Shown: in pieces, positions 33,344 to 41,528 of the stretch | Layout: the number at the start of each line of letters is the position of its first letter | Position numbering within the stretch: position 1 is the first letter of the stretch | Assembly (NCBI GenBank): GCA_002973575.1 | Contig: PVEQ01000001.1 | Location: 558,001-622,000, forward strand | Origin: Sediminibacterium magnilacihabitans | Lineage (GTDB): Bacteria; Bacteroidota; Bacteroidia; Chitinophagales; Chitinophagaceae | DNA length: 64,000 bases | Direction of reading: 5' to 3' | Program-made: the position numbers and the translations under genes | Notes under the pieces: model-generated | The model's input: the letters and a program-made list of their open reading frames with translations, nothing else | What the model was told of the DNA's origin: nothing | Database searches by the model: none

Positions 33344-34027
33344 ATGAATACAGCATTGGTAGTTTTTGATATCGCCGGTACAACGGTATTGGACAAAGGA
33401 GACGTAAACGAAGCATTCCGCATGGCTTTTACGGCATCAGGTATTGAAGTGGATACACCAGCCATCAACAAAGTGATGGGTTACCGTAAGATAGAAGCCG
33501 TAGAGATCATCCTCGACCAGTTCGCACCTGGCAGGAAAGTGGCAGAACCCGAACTGGTAGCCACTATTCACGATGTGTTTACGCAGAATATGGGTCGCTT
33601 TTATGAAAACGATGATACATTGCAGCCACTGCCTCATGTAATGGAGACATTTGAATGGCTGCAATCAAAAGGTATCAAGATAACGCTCGATACCGGATTC
33701 ACACGCATCATCACAGATGCCATATTGAAGAAACTGAATTGGGACAAGCATCCGCACATAAATGCCGTGATTTGCAGCGATGAAGTGCCACAAGGCAGAC
33801 CCCATCCTTATATGATTCAAAGCCTGATGCAACAAACGGGCATTACCGATCCGGCACGTGTAGTGAAAGTAGGAGATACAGAAGTGGATATCCAGGAAGG
33901 ACGGAATGCAAACTGCGGGCTCGTAGTGGCTGTTACTACCGGCGCTTACGCACGCGAGGCATTGATACCTTATAAGCCCGACTATATCATCGATTCTATG
34001 CAGGAACTGATTGCTAAAATTCAATAG
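33344..34027 (+). CDS. Phosphonatase-like HAD hydrolase (TIGR03351 type)
   Basis: 227 residues. The first motif FDIAGTTVLD has nucleophile D9 and alanine at the position of the usual second Asp, exactly as in phosphonoacetaldehyde hydrolase (DWAGTT). MGYRKIEAVEII aligns with the PhnX cap segment MGLLKIDHVR, placing K49 at the Schiff-base lysine. Motif II is TLDTGFTR, and VKVGDTEVDIQEGRNANCG is motif IV. The N-terminal cap and DDVP-like SDEVPQGRPHPYM also match. It likely hydrolyses the C-P bond of phosphonoacetaldehyde or a close analogue in the cytoplasm. It sits between the PhnZ-like and transporter genes. Confidence 0.82.
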   Translation: MNTALVVFDIAGTTVLDKGDVNEAFRMAFTASGIEVDTPAINKVMGYRKIEAVEIILDQFAPGRKVAEPELVATIHDVFTQNMGRFYENDDTLQPLPHVMETFEWLQSKGIKITLDTGFTRIITDAILKKLNWDKHPHINAVICSDEVPQGRPHPYMIQSLMQQTGITDPARVVKVGDTEVDIQEGRNANCGLVVAVTTGAYAREALIPYKPDYIIDSMQELIAKIQ

Positions 34028-34030
34028 GTA

Positions 34031-35296
34031 TTGGAAACGAAACGAGAAAAGTGGGTTGCCCTGTATGCAGCTGTTATAACCTTCCTCACGTATGCCGCTG
34101 TATATGCGTTCAGAAAGCCTTTTACAGTAGGCACGTTTGAACATGAAAAGAATGTGCTGGGCCTGCATTATAAAGATGCCCTGGTCATTTGCCAGGTGCT
34201 GGGTTATATGGCCAGTAAGTTTTATGGAATTCGCTTTATAGCAGAGCTTAAAAGAATAGGCAGGGGCAAAACCATATTATTGCTGGTTGGTATTTCATGG
34301 CTGGCCTTGCTTTTGTTTGCCTTGCTGCCGGCTCCTTTTAATATTGTATGTCTTTTCCTGAATGGATTTCCATTGGGTATGATATGGGGCATTGTGTTTT
34401 CTTTTGTGGAAGGAAGAAAAACCACAGACTTCATAGGCGCTTCCCTGGCGGTAAGTTTTATTTTTTCTTCAGGCCTGGTTAAAACCATTGCCAAATGGCT
34501 GATGGTCTATGGAAATATAAACGAATACTGGATACCTTTTGTAACGGGATTGTTGTTTATGTTACCCATGATACTGTTGGTTTTCCTGCTGGAAAAAATA
34601 CCACCGCCTTCTGTCGATGATACCAATAGCAGGGTAGCGCGTTTGCCCATGAATAAAGAAGAGCGAAAACAGTTTTTCAACCAGTTTAAAACAGGACTGG
34701 TGCTGCTCATCATCGTTTATGTGTTTCTTACCATTTTCCGGGACATACGCGACAATTTCGCAGCTGATATGTGGCAAGAACTGGGTTTCGGCAACCAACC
34801 CGAAGTGTTTACCACCACAGAAGCACCTACTACCATATTGGTATTGATATTGATCAGCTGCATGATGCTGATTCAAAACAACAGGCGTGCTTTTGTACTT
34901 ACGCATCTGATTGTGGTACTGGGCTTTTTCATGGCCGGAGCCAGCTCCCTGTTGTTCGTTACCAACCATCTCTCGCCTTTTGTGTGGATGACCCTGACCG
35001 GTCTTGGGTTATATATAGGTTATATTCCGTTCAACTGCATCTTATTTGACCGGATGATCGCTAGTTTTAAGTGTGCAGGTAACGTGGGCTTTCTGATGTA
35101 CCTGGCCGATTCATTCGGTTATATGGGAAGTGTGGGAGTGATCATGTTAAAAGCAGTTTTCAACCTGAAACTAAAATGGACTGCCATTTACAGCAACGGG
35201 GTAGTGGTACTGTCGGTGATGGGTATCGCACTTACTTTGCTGGCATTGGCTTATTTCAATAAAAAATATCAAACCATCGTGAACGAGCATGAGTAA
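34031..35296 (+). CDS. DUF5690-family MFS-like transporter
   Basis: 421 residues from a TTG start 3 bp after the HAD gene; no ATG occurs near the N-terminus. About 12 membrane helices are present. The opening TYAAVYAFRKPFTVGTFE resembles the GlpT/UhpT branch of organophosphate antiporters (YxxRKP-type), which fits import of a phosphorylated or phosphonate compound. IFRDIRDNFAADMWQELG between helices 6 and 7-8 is distinctive of DUF5690. The gene overlaps the following oxidoreductase gene by 8 bp. Substrate assignment is inference from context. Confidence 0.8.
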   Translation: METKREKWVALYAAVITFLTYAAVYAFRKPFTVGTFEHEKNVLGLHYKDALVICQVLGYMASKFYGIRFIAELKRIGRGKTILLLVGISWLALLLFALLPAPFNIVCLFLNGFPLGMIWGIVFSFVEGRKTTDFIGASLAVSFIFSSGLVKTIAKWLMVYGNINEYWIPFVTGLLFMLPMILLVFLLEKIPPPSVDDTNSRVARLPMNKEERKQFFNQFKTGLVLLIIVYVFLTIFRDIRDNFAADMWQELGFGNQPEVFTTTEAPTTILVLILISCMMLIQNNRRAFVLTHLIVVLGFFMAGASSLLFVTNHLSPFVWMTLTGLGLYIGYIPFNCILFDRMIASFKCAGNVGFLMYLADSFGYMGSVGVIMLKAVFNLKLKWTAIYSNGVVVLSVMGIALTLLALAYFNKKYQTIVNEHE

Positions 35297-36416
35297 TAAG
35301 ACAGCCATTGTTGTGGGAGCGGGAATAGTTGGACTGGCAACGGCACGCGCACTCTCATTGAAAGGATACAAAGTAACATTAGTAGAAAGAACGCAGAAAG
35401 CAGTGGGGGCTTCCATTCGCAATTTCGGAATGCTGTGGCCGGTGGGACAACCCGAGGGTACACTATACAACCGGGCAGTACGTAGCAGGGAAATATGGAA
35501 AGAAGTGGCCGACAGTATCGGACTCTGGTATGAAGATGCCGGAAGCCTGCACCTGGCACACCATGCAGATGAATGGGTTGTATTGCAGGAATTGTATGAT
35601 ACGTTCAAAGCATCAGGCAGGCCGGTTGAATTGTTGGATAAGGATGTGATTATGCGACGTTTCAAAGGAGTGAACGGGAACGGATTACAGGGCGGCTTGT
35701 TCAGTGCTACAGAGACCATTGTAGATCCGCGTGAAGCCATCGCTTCCATCCCTGCTTATCTTGAAGAATACCTGGATGTGGAATTTATTTGGGGAAAGCA
35801 GGTGAATGCAATTACCCCAGGGAAAGTATATATAGAAGGGCAAATATTAGAGTCAGACCTTGTTTTTATATGCAGTGGCGCAGATTTTGAAACCCTTTTC
35901 CCTGAAGCATTTTCAGCATTGCCGATTACCAAATGCAAATTGCAGATGATGCGTTTCGTGCCGGGAAGCCCTCAATGGCGTATGGGTACTTCTTTGTGCG
36001 GAGGTCTGTCACTGATCCATTACAACAGCTTCAAAGTAGCTCCTTCACTCGGATTGCTCAGGAAAAGGTATGAGACAGAGATGTCGGAATACGTGGCAAA
36101 TGGAATACATGTGATGATCTCTCAAAACGACAAAGGAGAATTGACAGTGGGTGATTCTCACGAATATGGTCATACCTTCGATCCGTTCGACAGGGCACAT
36201 ATCAACGAAATGATCATACATTATCTCAAATTATTTGCAGTATGCGACGATTGGAAATTGATACAGACCTGGAATGGCATATATCCGAAAATGACGAACG
36301 GACAAACCGATGTTTTCCTGAACCCCATGCAAGGTGTATATATCATGAATGGATTGGGGGGTGCAGGAATGACTTTGTCTTTCGGTTTCGCAGAAGAAAT
36401 GATCGCAACATTATAA
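35289..36416 (+). CDS. FAD-dependent amine/amino-acid oxidoreductase (TIGR03364 type, aminophosphonate-associated)
   Basis: 375 residues. The FAD-binding GAGIVGLATARALSLKGYKV (GxGxxG at 11-16) is followed by GASIRNFGMLWPVGQPEG, DAGSLHLAHHADEW and the C-terminal NGLGGAGMTLSFGFAEEMI, the DAO-fold second FAD contact. TIGR03364 oxidoreductases are recurrently found beside TIGR03351 phosphonatase-like hydrolases and are thought to deaminate 2-aminoethylphosphonate-like substrates to phosphonoacetaldehyde-like products. The gene overlaps the transporter by 8 bp and is 9 bp before the phosphoesterase gene. Confidence 0.82.
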   Translation: MSNKTAIVVGAGIVGLATARALSLKGYKVTLVERTQKAVGASIRNFGMLWPVGQPEGTLYNRAVRSREIWKEVADSIGLWYEDAGSLHLAHHADEWVVLQELYDTFKASGRPVELLDKDVIMRRFKGVNGNGLQGGLFSATETIVDPREAIASIPAYLEEYLDVEFIWGKQVNAITPGKVYIEGQILESDLVFICSGADFETLFPEAFSALPITKCKLQMMRFVPGSPQWRMGTSLCGGLSLIHYNSFKVAPSLGLLRKRYETEMSEYVANGIHVMISQNDKGELTVGDSHEYGHTFDPFDRAHINEMIIHYLKLFAVCDDWKLIQTWNGIYPKMTNGQTDVFLNPMQGVYIMNGLGGAGMTLSFGFAEEMIATL

Positions 36417-36425
36417 ACCAGTGAT

Positions 36426-38852
36426 ATGAAAAAGATAGTATGGGTATTGACTGTGCTTTGTATTTCGAGTTGTATTAAGGCCCAATCATTGCAAACCCTG
36501 GAAGCAGGGCGGGTAGGGCTTCCCAACGGATGGAGCCTTACGCCGGCAGGTAAAAGCCTGCCTGTGGGCGACCTGCCGTTGAACATCGCTGTAAGCGCAT
36601 CGAAAAAATTAATGGCAATAACCAATAACGGACAAAGCACCCAGACTTTGCAGTTGATCGATGTGCAGCAAGGTAAAGTGCTGGACAATATCACGGTACC
36701 CAAATTGTGGGTGGGTTTGAAATTCAGCGCTGATGAAAAATGCTTATATGCATCCGGCGGTAACGATAACTGGATACTGAAATATGCCATCCGCCAACAA
36801 AAACTGGTGTTGCAAGACAGTATCATCCTGGGCGCTAAATGGCCCAATAAAATATCACCTGCCGGCATCGATATCGATGACCAATTGCTTTATGTCGTAA
36901 CCAAAGATAACAACTCGCTGTATGTGATCGATCTTCAATCGAAGAAAGTCATACAAGAGTTGAAGCTTCCCGGAGAAGCCTATACCTGTTTGTTATCACA
37001 CGATAAAACCAAGCTCTATATTTCCTGCTGGGGTTGTGGCAAATTACTGACCTATCATACCGGCTCTCGTCAATTGATTGCAGCAATCAATGTGGGCAGT
37101 AACCCGAACGATATCTGTCTTTCCAAAAACGACAAGTACCTCTATGTAGCCAACGCCAACGACAACAGCGTATCAGTAATCGATACCAGGAACCACAAAA
37201 TATTGGAAACGCTGAATGCCGCTTTATACCCCGATGCGCCCAACGGTTCTACTACCAATGGAGTAGCGTTGAGTCCGGATGAAAAAACATTGTACATCGC
37301 CAATGCAGACAATAACTGTTTGTCTGTTTTCGATGTATCAACGCCCGGTAGCAGTCATTCAAAAGGTTTTATACCGGTGGGCTGGTATCCTTCCTGTGTA
37401 AGAACCATTGGCAAAAATATATGGGTTGCGAACGGAAAAGGATTCACTTCCATGGCCAATCCGTATGGTCCCAACCCGGTGAACAAAAAAGTGCATTTAA
37501 GTTTTCAAAAAGGTGATCCCAATAAACCGGCAGAAGTACAATACATCGGCGGGCTCTTCAAAGGAACCCTCAGCATTATTCCGGTTCCCGATGCAAAACA
37601 GTTGAGCATTTACTCACAGGTGGTATATCGCAATACACCTTATACCAAAGAAAAGGAAAAGATAAGCGAAGGCGTGGAAGGCAACCCCATACCCAGAAGA
37701 GTAGGAGATGCGTCGCCTATTAAATATGTGTTCTACATCATCAAAGAAAACAGGACTTACGACCAGGTATTGGGCGATATGCCGGAAGGCAATGGCGATA
37801 CCAGTCTTTGTTTGTTTGGAGAAAAAGTAACGCCCAACCTGCATGCATTGTCAAGGGAATTTGTATTGCTCGATAATTTTTATGTTGATGGTGAAGTGAG
37901 TGCCGATGGTCATAACTGGAGCATGGGTGCTTATGCTACCGATTACCTGGAAAAAACATGGGTAACCAGTTATGGCGGCAGAGGCGGTGATTACGATGCG
38001 GAAGGCAACAGGGCCATTGCCAATAACAAAAAAGGATTTATCTGGGATCATTGCAAAAGAGCGGGCGTAAGCTATCGCACCTACGGTGAATTTGCAGATG
38101 ATTACAAGCCCAATATACCGGTGTTGAAAGATCATTTCTGTCCGTATTATACCAGTTGGGACCAGCGCGTACGTGATACCACACGGGTAGGTCAGTGGAA
38201 AAGGGAATTCGATTCGCTGGTGGCCAACCATGCGCTGCCACAGCTAAGCACGCTTCGCATCATCAATGACCATACAGAAGGATTGAGCAAAGGACGACCT
38301 ACGCCTTTTGCCCATGTTGCCGATAACGACCTGGCCATAGGTATGTTCATCGAGTACCTCAGCAAAAGCCCCGTGTGGAAAGAGTCCGCCGTTTTTGTTC
38401 TGGAAGACGATGCTCAAGATGGCCCCGATCATGTGGATGCACACAGAAGTACTGCCTATGTGATGGGCGGATTTGTAAAAAGACATTTTGTAGATCATAC
38501 CATGTATTCCACTTCTTCGATGCTGCGCACCATTGAACTGATTTTAGGTATTCCGCCCATGAGCCAGTACGATGCTGCCGCAACACCTATGTGGCGTTGT
38601 TTCTCGGCAACGCCCGATCTCACACCTTTCGCAGCAAAACCCTTGCAGACAGATATCAATAAAAAAAACGAAGTGGTCAATGCATGGCAGAAGAAAAGCG
38701 AGACTTTTGATTTCACCAAAGAAGACCGGGCGCCCGACAGGGAGTTCACAGAAGTGATCTGGAAAGCAGTGAAAGGAGAACATGCTATTGTGCCGGCACC
38801 AAGAAGGGCTTCATTCTTCAAGCCGAATCCCCGGGCGGTAGACAATGATTAG
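36426..38852 (+). CDS. YncE-type beta-propeller fused to a phosphoesterase/alkaline-phosphatase-superfamily domain
   Basis: 808 residues with a signal peptide (VLTVLCISSCIKAQS; the SSC is a possible lipobox). Residues about 40-345 are YVTN/YncE propeller blades (LYVANANDNSVSVIDTRNHK, TLYIANADNNCLSVFDV). From about 433 the phosphoesterase domain (PF04185-like) begins with KYVFYIIKENRTYDQVLGDM, the metal/nucleophile region, and it continues through EDDAQDGPDHVDAHRS near 660. Such proteins are annotated as bifunctional YncE/alkaline phosphatase family. It is exported and could release phosphonate or phosphate groups from an imported polymer or lipid. It is the last gene of the co-directional set. 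Confidence 0.87.
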   Translation: MKKIVWVLTVLCISSCIKAQSLQTLEAGRVGLPNGWSLTPAGKSLPVGDLPLNIAVSASKKLMAITNNGQSTQTLQLIDVQQGKVLDNITVPKLWVGLKFSADEKCLYASGGNDNWILKYAIRQQKLVLQDSIILGAKWPNKISPAGIDIDDQLLYVVTKDNNSLYVIDLQSKKVIQELKLPGEAYTCLLSHDKTKLYISCWGCGKLLTYHTGSRQLIAAINVGSNPNDICLSKNDKYLYVANANDNSVSVIDTRNHKILETLNAALYPDAPNGSTTNGVALSPDEKTLYIANADNNCLSVFDVSTPGSSHSKGFIPVGWYPSCVRTIGKNIWVANGKGFTSMANPYGPNPVNKKVHLSFQKGDPNKPAEVQYIGGLFKGTLSIIPVPDAKQLSIYSQVVYRNTPYTKEKEKISEGVEGNPIPRRVGDASPIKYVFYIIKENRTYDQVLGDMPEGNGDTSLCLFGEKVTPNLHALSREFVLLDNFYVDGEVSADGHNWSMGAYATDYLEKTWVTSYGGRGGDYDAEGNRAIANNKKGFIWDHCKRAGVSYRTYGEFADDYKPNIPVLKDHFCPYYTSWDQRVRDTTRVGQWKREFDSLVANHALPQLSTLRIINDHTEGLSKGRPTPFAHVADNDLAIGMFIEYLSKSPVWKESAVFVLEDDAQDGPDHVDAHRSTAYVMGGFVKRHFVDHTMYSTSSMLRTIELILGIPPMSQYDAAATPMWRCFSATPDLTPFAAKPLQTDINKKNEVVNAWQKKSETFDFTKEDRAPDREFTEVIWKAVKGEHAIVPAPRRASFFKPNPRAVDND

Positions 38853-39247
38853 ATCCAACGGGGAGGTTGAGTAGGAGCGGTATCATTATTATCCGCAGCA
38901 GATTGGTGAATTGCATTCACCTGCCCATCAATGCGGGCGTCTTTATCAATAACAAGCGGAGACGCGCTGATGTTGCCGATGATGTTAGCACTGTTCATCA
39001 TCTTCGCTTCCCCGCTGATCATAATTTCTCCCTGGATCTGTCCGTACACAACCAGTCGCGCTGCATGCACATTTCCAACAATGGATCCTGTATTTCCCAG
39101 GTAAACCAGTGCACCGGCTTTCACTTCGCCATAGATAGTTCCATACACATACAATGGAACAGATACATCAATGCCACCATGCACCACGGCGCCTTTGGGA
39201 ATACAACAGATCCCATTTTTACGTATCAAAGAAAGGAGCTTCAGCAC
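38849..39247 (-). CDS. Bactofilin-type polymer-forming cytoskeletal protein
   Basis: 132 residues from a GTG, the only reasonable start 3 bp after the actin-like gene. The core is the short-repeat beta-helix of bactofilins: GAVVHGGIDVSVPLYVYGTI, YGEVKAGALVYLGNTGSIVG, NVHAARLVVYGQIQGEI and ASPLVIDKDARIDGQVN. The tail DNNDTAPTQPPRWI is disordered. Bactofilins form nucleotide-free filaments at the membrane and influence cell shape. Its stop overlaps the convergent YncE-phosphoesterase gene by 4 bp. Its pairing with an actin-like ATPase suggests joint filament function. Confidence 0.82.
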   Translation of the reverse strand: MLKLLSLIRKNGICCIPKGAVVHGGIDVSVPLYVYGTIYGEVKAGALVYLGNTGSIVGNVHAARLVVYGQIQGEIMISGEAKMMNSANIIGNISASPLVIDKDARIDGQVNAIHQSAADNNDTAPTQPPRWI

Positions 39248-39250
39248 ATG

Positions 39251-40312
39251 TTAAGCTTTAAAGTCGAGGTTCGTTACGTTTTCTGAAAAGAAAGACAACG
39301 CAGAAAATGCATTTCCAAGGTCAATGCCTGCACAACGGTTGGGATAATTATCCGACAACCGCAATGAATTATACAGGTAACCAACACTGGCAACCCGTTC
39401 CGGTTGTGGCACTACTTCAATGGGCATGAGGTCTTTGAATTCATCTTCAACAAGCTGAACCAGTTCTGCGTAATGAGCGCCGCCGCCCAATATGTATATT
39501 TTTTCGCAGAGCTCCAGGTCGCGGTCGGTGAAATAAGCCCGCATGGAAGGAGATACCACTTTTTGATAGTATTGCTGCAGCAGTTCTTTACGTGTTTCGG
39601 TAATATCAACCCGCCTACGGTTGGCAAAGATGGACCCTTTCATAAACACATCATCCAACTGGTGCTCATTTTTGAGTTCGAGGTAATACTTCTTATTCAA
39701 CTCCTGCGTAAGGTTGTGAATGGCATAACGTAAGCCATGCGTACTGAAAGCAGTTCGGTGGACGAGGCTGGCGTCTGAAACCATAATACCTTCCAACGTT
39801 CCAAAACCAAAACTGAGTACCATGAAATTTTGCGGAACAGGATTGGTTACGATGTGCTTCAATCCTATGATACCGCCCACGATCTCCGGGATGACTTCAA
39901 ACTTCTCAATATCAAACACCTCCCGCTTCACTTGTCCCTTTACGTTGAAAGTTTGCGAATCATACTCTACCATGAAATGCCTTTTAGAAAGGTATTGCTC
40001 GGCCATCTGCTTGAATGCATGGTAGGTGGAAAACGGGAAGCCGATGGTAACCGTTATGGGTTGCTGTAACCGTGGCGCAAGATTAACCAGGGCAGCGCGG
40101 AAGAGAATGTCGAAATCTTCTTCCGCCGGCGTGGCATTCGTAACGCGCGAAGGGTTAATGCCATTGTGCCTGGCGAGATTGCCTACCATATACCAGGCAT
40201 TGTCTTTTTTTACTTTGATACCGTTCAGCAGGTCTTTGGCGGTATTTTCCATATTACCGAATGCGGTCTCAAAAACACTAGGGAAGTGCAGTGTAACGAC
40301 GTTCATGGACAA
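39251..40312 (-). CDS. ParM/StbA-like actin-family ATPase with circularly permuted motif order
   Basis: 353 residues. It opens at MSMNVVTLHFPSVFETAFGN, the part of ParM-like proteins that normally follows the phosphate-1 hairpin. ITVTIGFPFSTYHAF (about 86-100) is the G-L-P type segment. MVLSFGFGTLEGIMV (164-178) is the phosphate-2 strand-loop, with S in place of the usual D. IYILGGGAHYAELV (272-285) is the adenosine motif, and VPQPERVASVGYL (301-313) is connect-2. The phosphate-1 signature CAGIDLGNAFSALSFF lies at 327-342, at the very C-terminus. No such motif occurs before the ATG. It is coupled to the bactofilin gene by a 3-base gap. Confidence 0.75.
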   Translation of the reverse strand: MSMNVVTLHFPSVFETAFGNMENTAKDLLNGIKVKKDNAWYMVGNLARHNGINPSRVTNATPAEEDFDILFRAALVNLAPRLQQPITVTIGFPFSTYHAFKQMAEQYLSKRHFMVEYDSQTFNVKGQVKREVFDIEKFEVIPEIVGGIIGLKHIVTNPVPQNFMVLSFGFGTLEGIMVSDASLVHRTAFSTHGLRYAIHNLTQELNKKYYLELKNEHQLDDVFMKGSIFANRRRVDITETRKELLQQYYQKVVSPSMRAYFTDRDLELCEKIYILGGGAHYAELVQLVEDEFKDLMPIEVVPQPERVASVGYLYNSLRLSDNYPNRCAGIDLGNAFSALSFFSENVTNLDFKA

Positions 40313-40401
40313 AATAGTTAGGTTCCCAGCAATTTACTAAGTTTCGCTGCATTTCCCATAGTCCGGATAGACTTAATAGAAAGTTATTAATGAAAAAGGG
40401 T

Positions 40402-40409
40402 TAGGTTTG
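40402..40409 (+). promoter_or_regulatory. Bacteroidota -7 box very close to a start codon
   Basis: TAGGTTTG matches TAnnTTTG and ends 4 bases before the ATG at 40414, so the transcript would be nearly leaderless. Confidence 0.4.
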
Positions 40410-40413
40410 GCGC

Positions 40414-40803
40414 ATGAAGTATTCGCAACAGGCAGGGCTGGTAGCTGCTGTTTTATTGATCGTCGTGTGTTTTTTCCCCTGGACCTATATTGCCAGCCGG
40501 CAAATTACCATTACAGGTTTATCTGCTGTAGGCACCAATTTCGGTAAACCCGGACTGTTCAATATTGTCATATCGGCAATCGCTGCGTTCCTGTTTGTAA
40601 TACCCCGTTTATGGGCCAAACGAACCAATGTGTTTGTCTGCGCCATCAACCTGGCCTGGTCTATCCGTAATTACATTATTCTGTCAACCTGCCTGCTGGG
40701 TGAGTGCCCTGAAAAGAGAGCGGGATTATATTTATTGGTGGTGCTGGCCATTGCCACGCAATTAATGGCTCTTTTTCCAAAGCTAGAAGTAAAACAACAG
40801 TGA
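40414..40803 (+). CDS. Four-helix membrane protein of unknown function
   Basis: 129 residues. Four hydrophobic helices are visible: GLVAAVLLIVVCFFPW, LFNIVISAIAAFLFVIP, VFVCAINLAWSIRNYIIL and AGLYLLVVLAIATQLMALFP. CLLGECPEKRAG between helices 3 and 4 has two cysteines that might pair outside the membrane. No family recognised with confidence. It is divergent from the actin-like gene (101 bp between the starts) and convergent with the SGNH hydrolase gene. Confidence 0.65.
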   Translation: MKYSQQAGLVAAVLLIVVCFFPWTYIASRQITITGLSAVGTNFGKPGLFNIVISAIAAFLFVIPRLWAKRTNVFVCAINLAWSIRNYIILSTCLLGECPEKRAGLYLLVVLAIATQLMALFPKLEVKQQ

Positions 40804-40813
40804 GTTGTGATGA

Positions 40814-41431
40814 TCAGCGATGGAGTATCACTTGCCTGATGGCATTCGCTACTTTCTCTGCCCAAACAGCGTGTTCTTTTGCTGAATAATGCAACTGGTC
40901 CGCGGCCAATAAACTGGTGTCGCTTTTTGCTTTTCTGCTGCCGGCAGTAATGTCAATATACTGTACATGGAATTGCGCCGCCGCTTTTGTGCATACAGCA
41001 TTGAAATGATCAATCTCTGTCGAGATCAGCTCCCTGTCACGGTTTGATGCAAAAGGCGTAACGCCCCAATCGGGAATAGATAGCAGTATTACACGTTCAT
41101 CGTGGCCGCCGGTCAGGTGTTTCGCTTTTTTCAGCAGGAAGCCCAGGTCGTTTTCAAAATCTTCGGCGGGAAGTCCGCGGTACTGGTTATTGACGCCTAT
41201 GAGCAGGCTAACAAAATCATATTGCTCGAGCAGCTTTGTATGCAAGATGTGTTCGGCCAGTTCTCCGCTGGTCCATCCGGTTTGGGCTATTATTTCAGGT
41301 GCACTGAAATGCAAGCCGGCCTTGCGCAACAACTGCACTGCCTGGTAAGGAAATGATTCATGCAGAGGAACCGATTCGCCAATGGTGTAAGAATCGCCGA
41401 GTGCCAGGTAAGAGAAATGATGCTTGGTCAT
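40814..41431 (-). CDS. SGNH/GDSL-type esterase or lipase
   Basis: 205 residues from MTKHHFSYLALGDSYTIGES at 41431; the frame extends 24 codons upstream with basic residues and no conservation. The SGNH blocks are present: S13 in LGDSYTIGES, G in QTGWTSGEL, N in LIGVNNQYRG and D-x-x-H in AADQLHYS. There is no signal peptide, so it is likely cytoplasmic. Substrate unknown. It follows the kynureninase gene by about 97 bp on the same strand. Confidence 0.88.
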   Translation of the reverse strand: MTKHHFSYLALGDSYTIGESVPLHESFPYQAVQLLRKAGLHFSAPEIIAQTGWTSGELAEHILHTKLLEQYDFVSLLIGVNNQYRGLPAEDFENDLGFLLKKAKHLTGGHDERVILLSIPDWGVTPFASNRDRELISTEIDHFNAVCTKAAAQFHVQYIDITAGSRKAKSDTSLLAADQLHYSAKEHAVWAEKVANAIRQVILHR

Positions 41432-41528
41432 AGCAGCAGCATTGTGTGAACTAAAGATACGCTTAAAATTGAATTTTGTCGATCGGCGCAGATTGATAAC
41501 CAACTGATAGCGACGTTGCAGAAAATAG

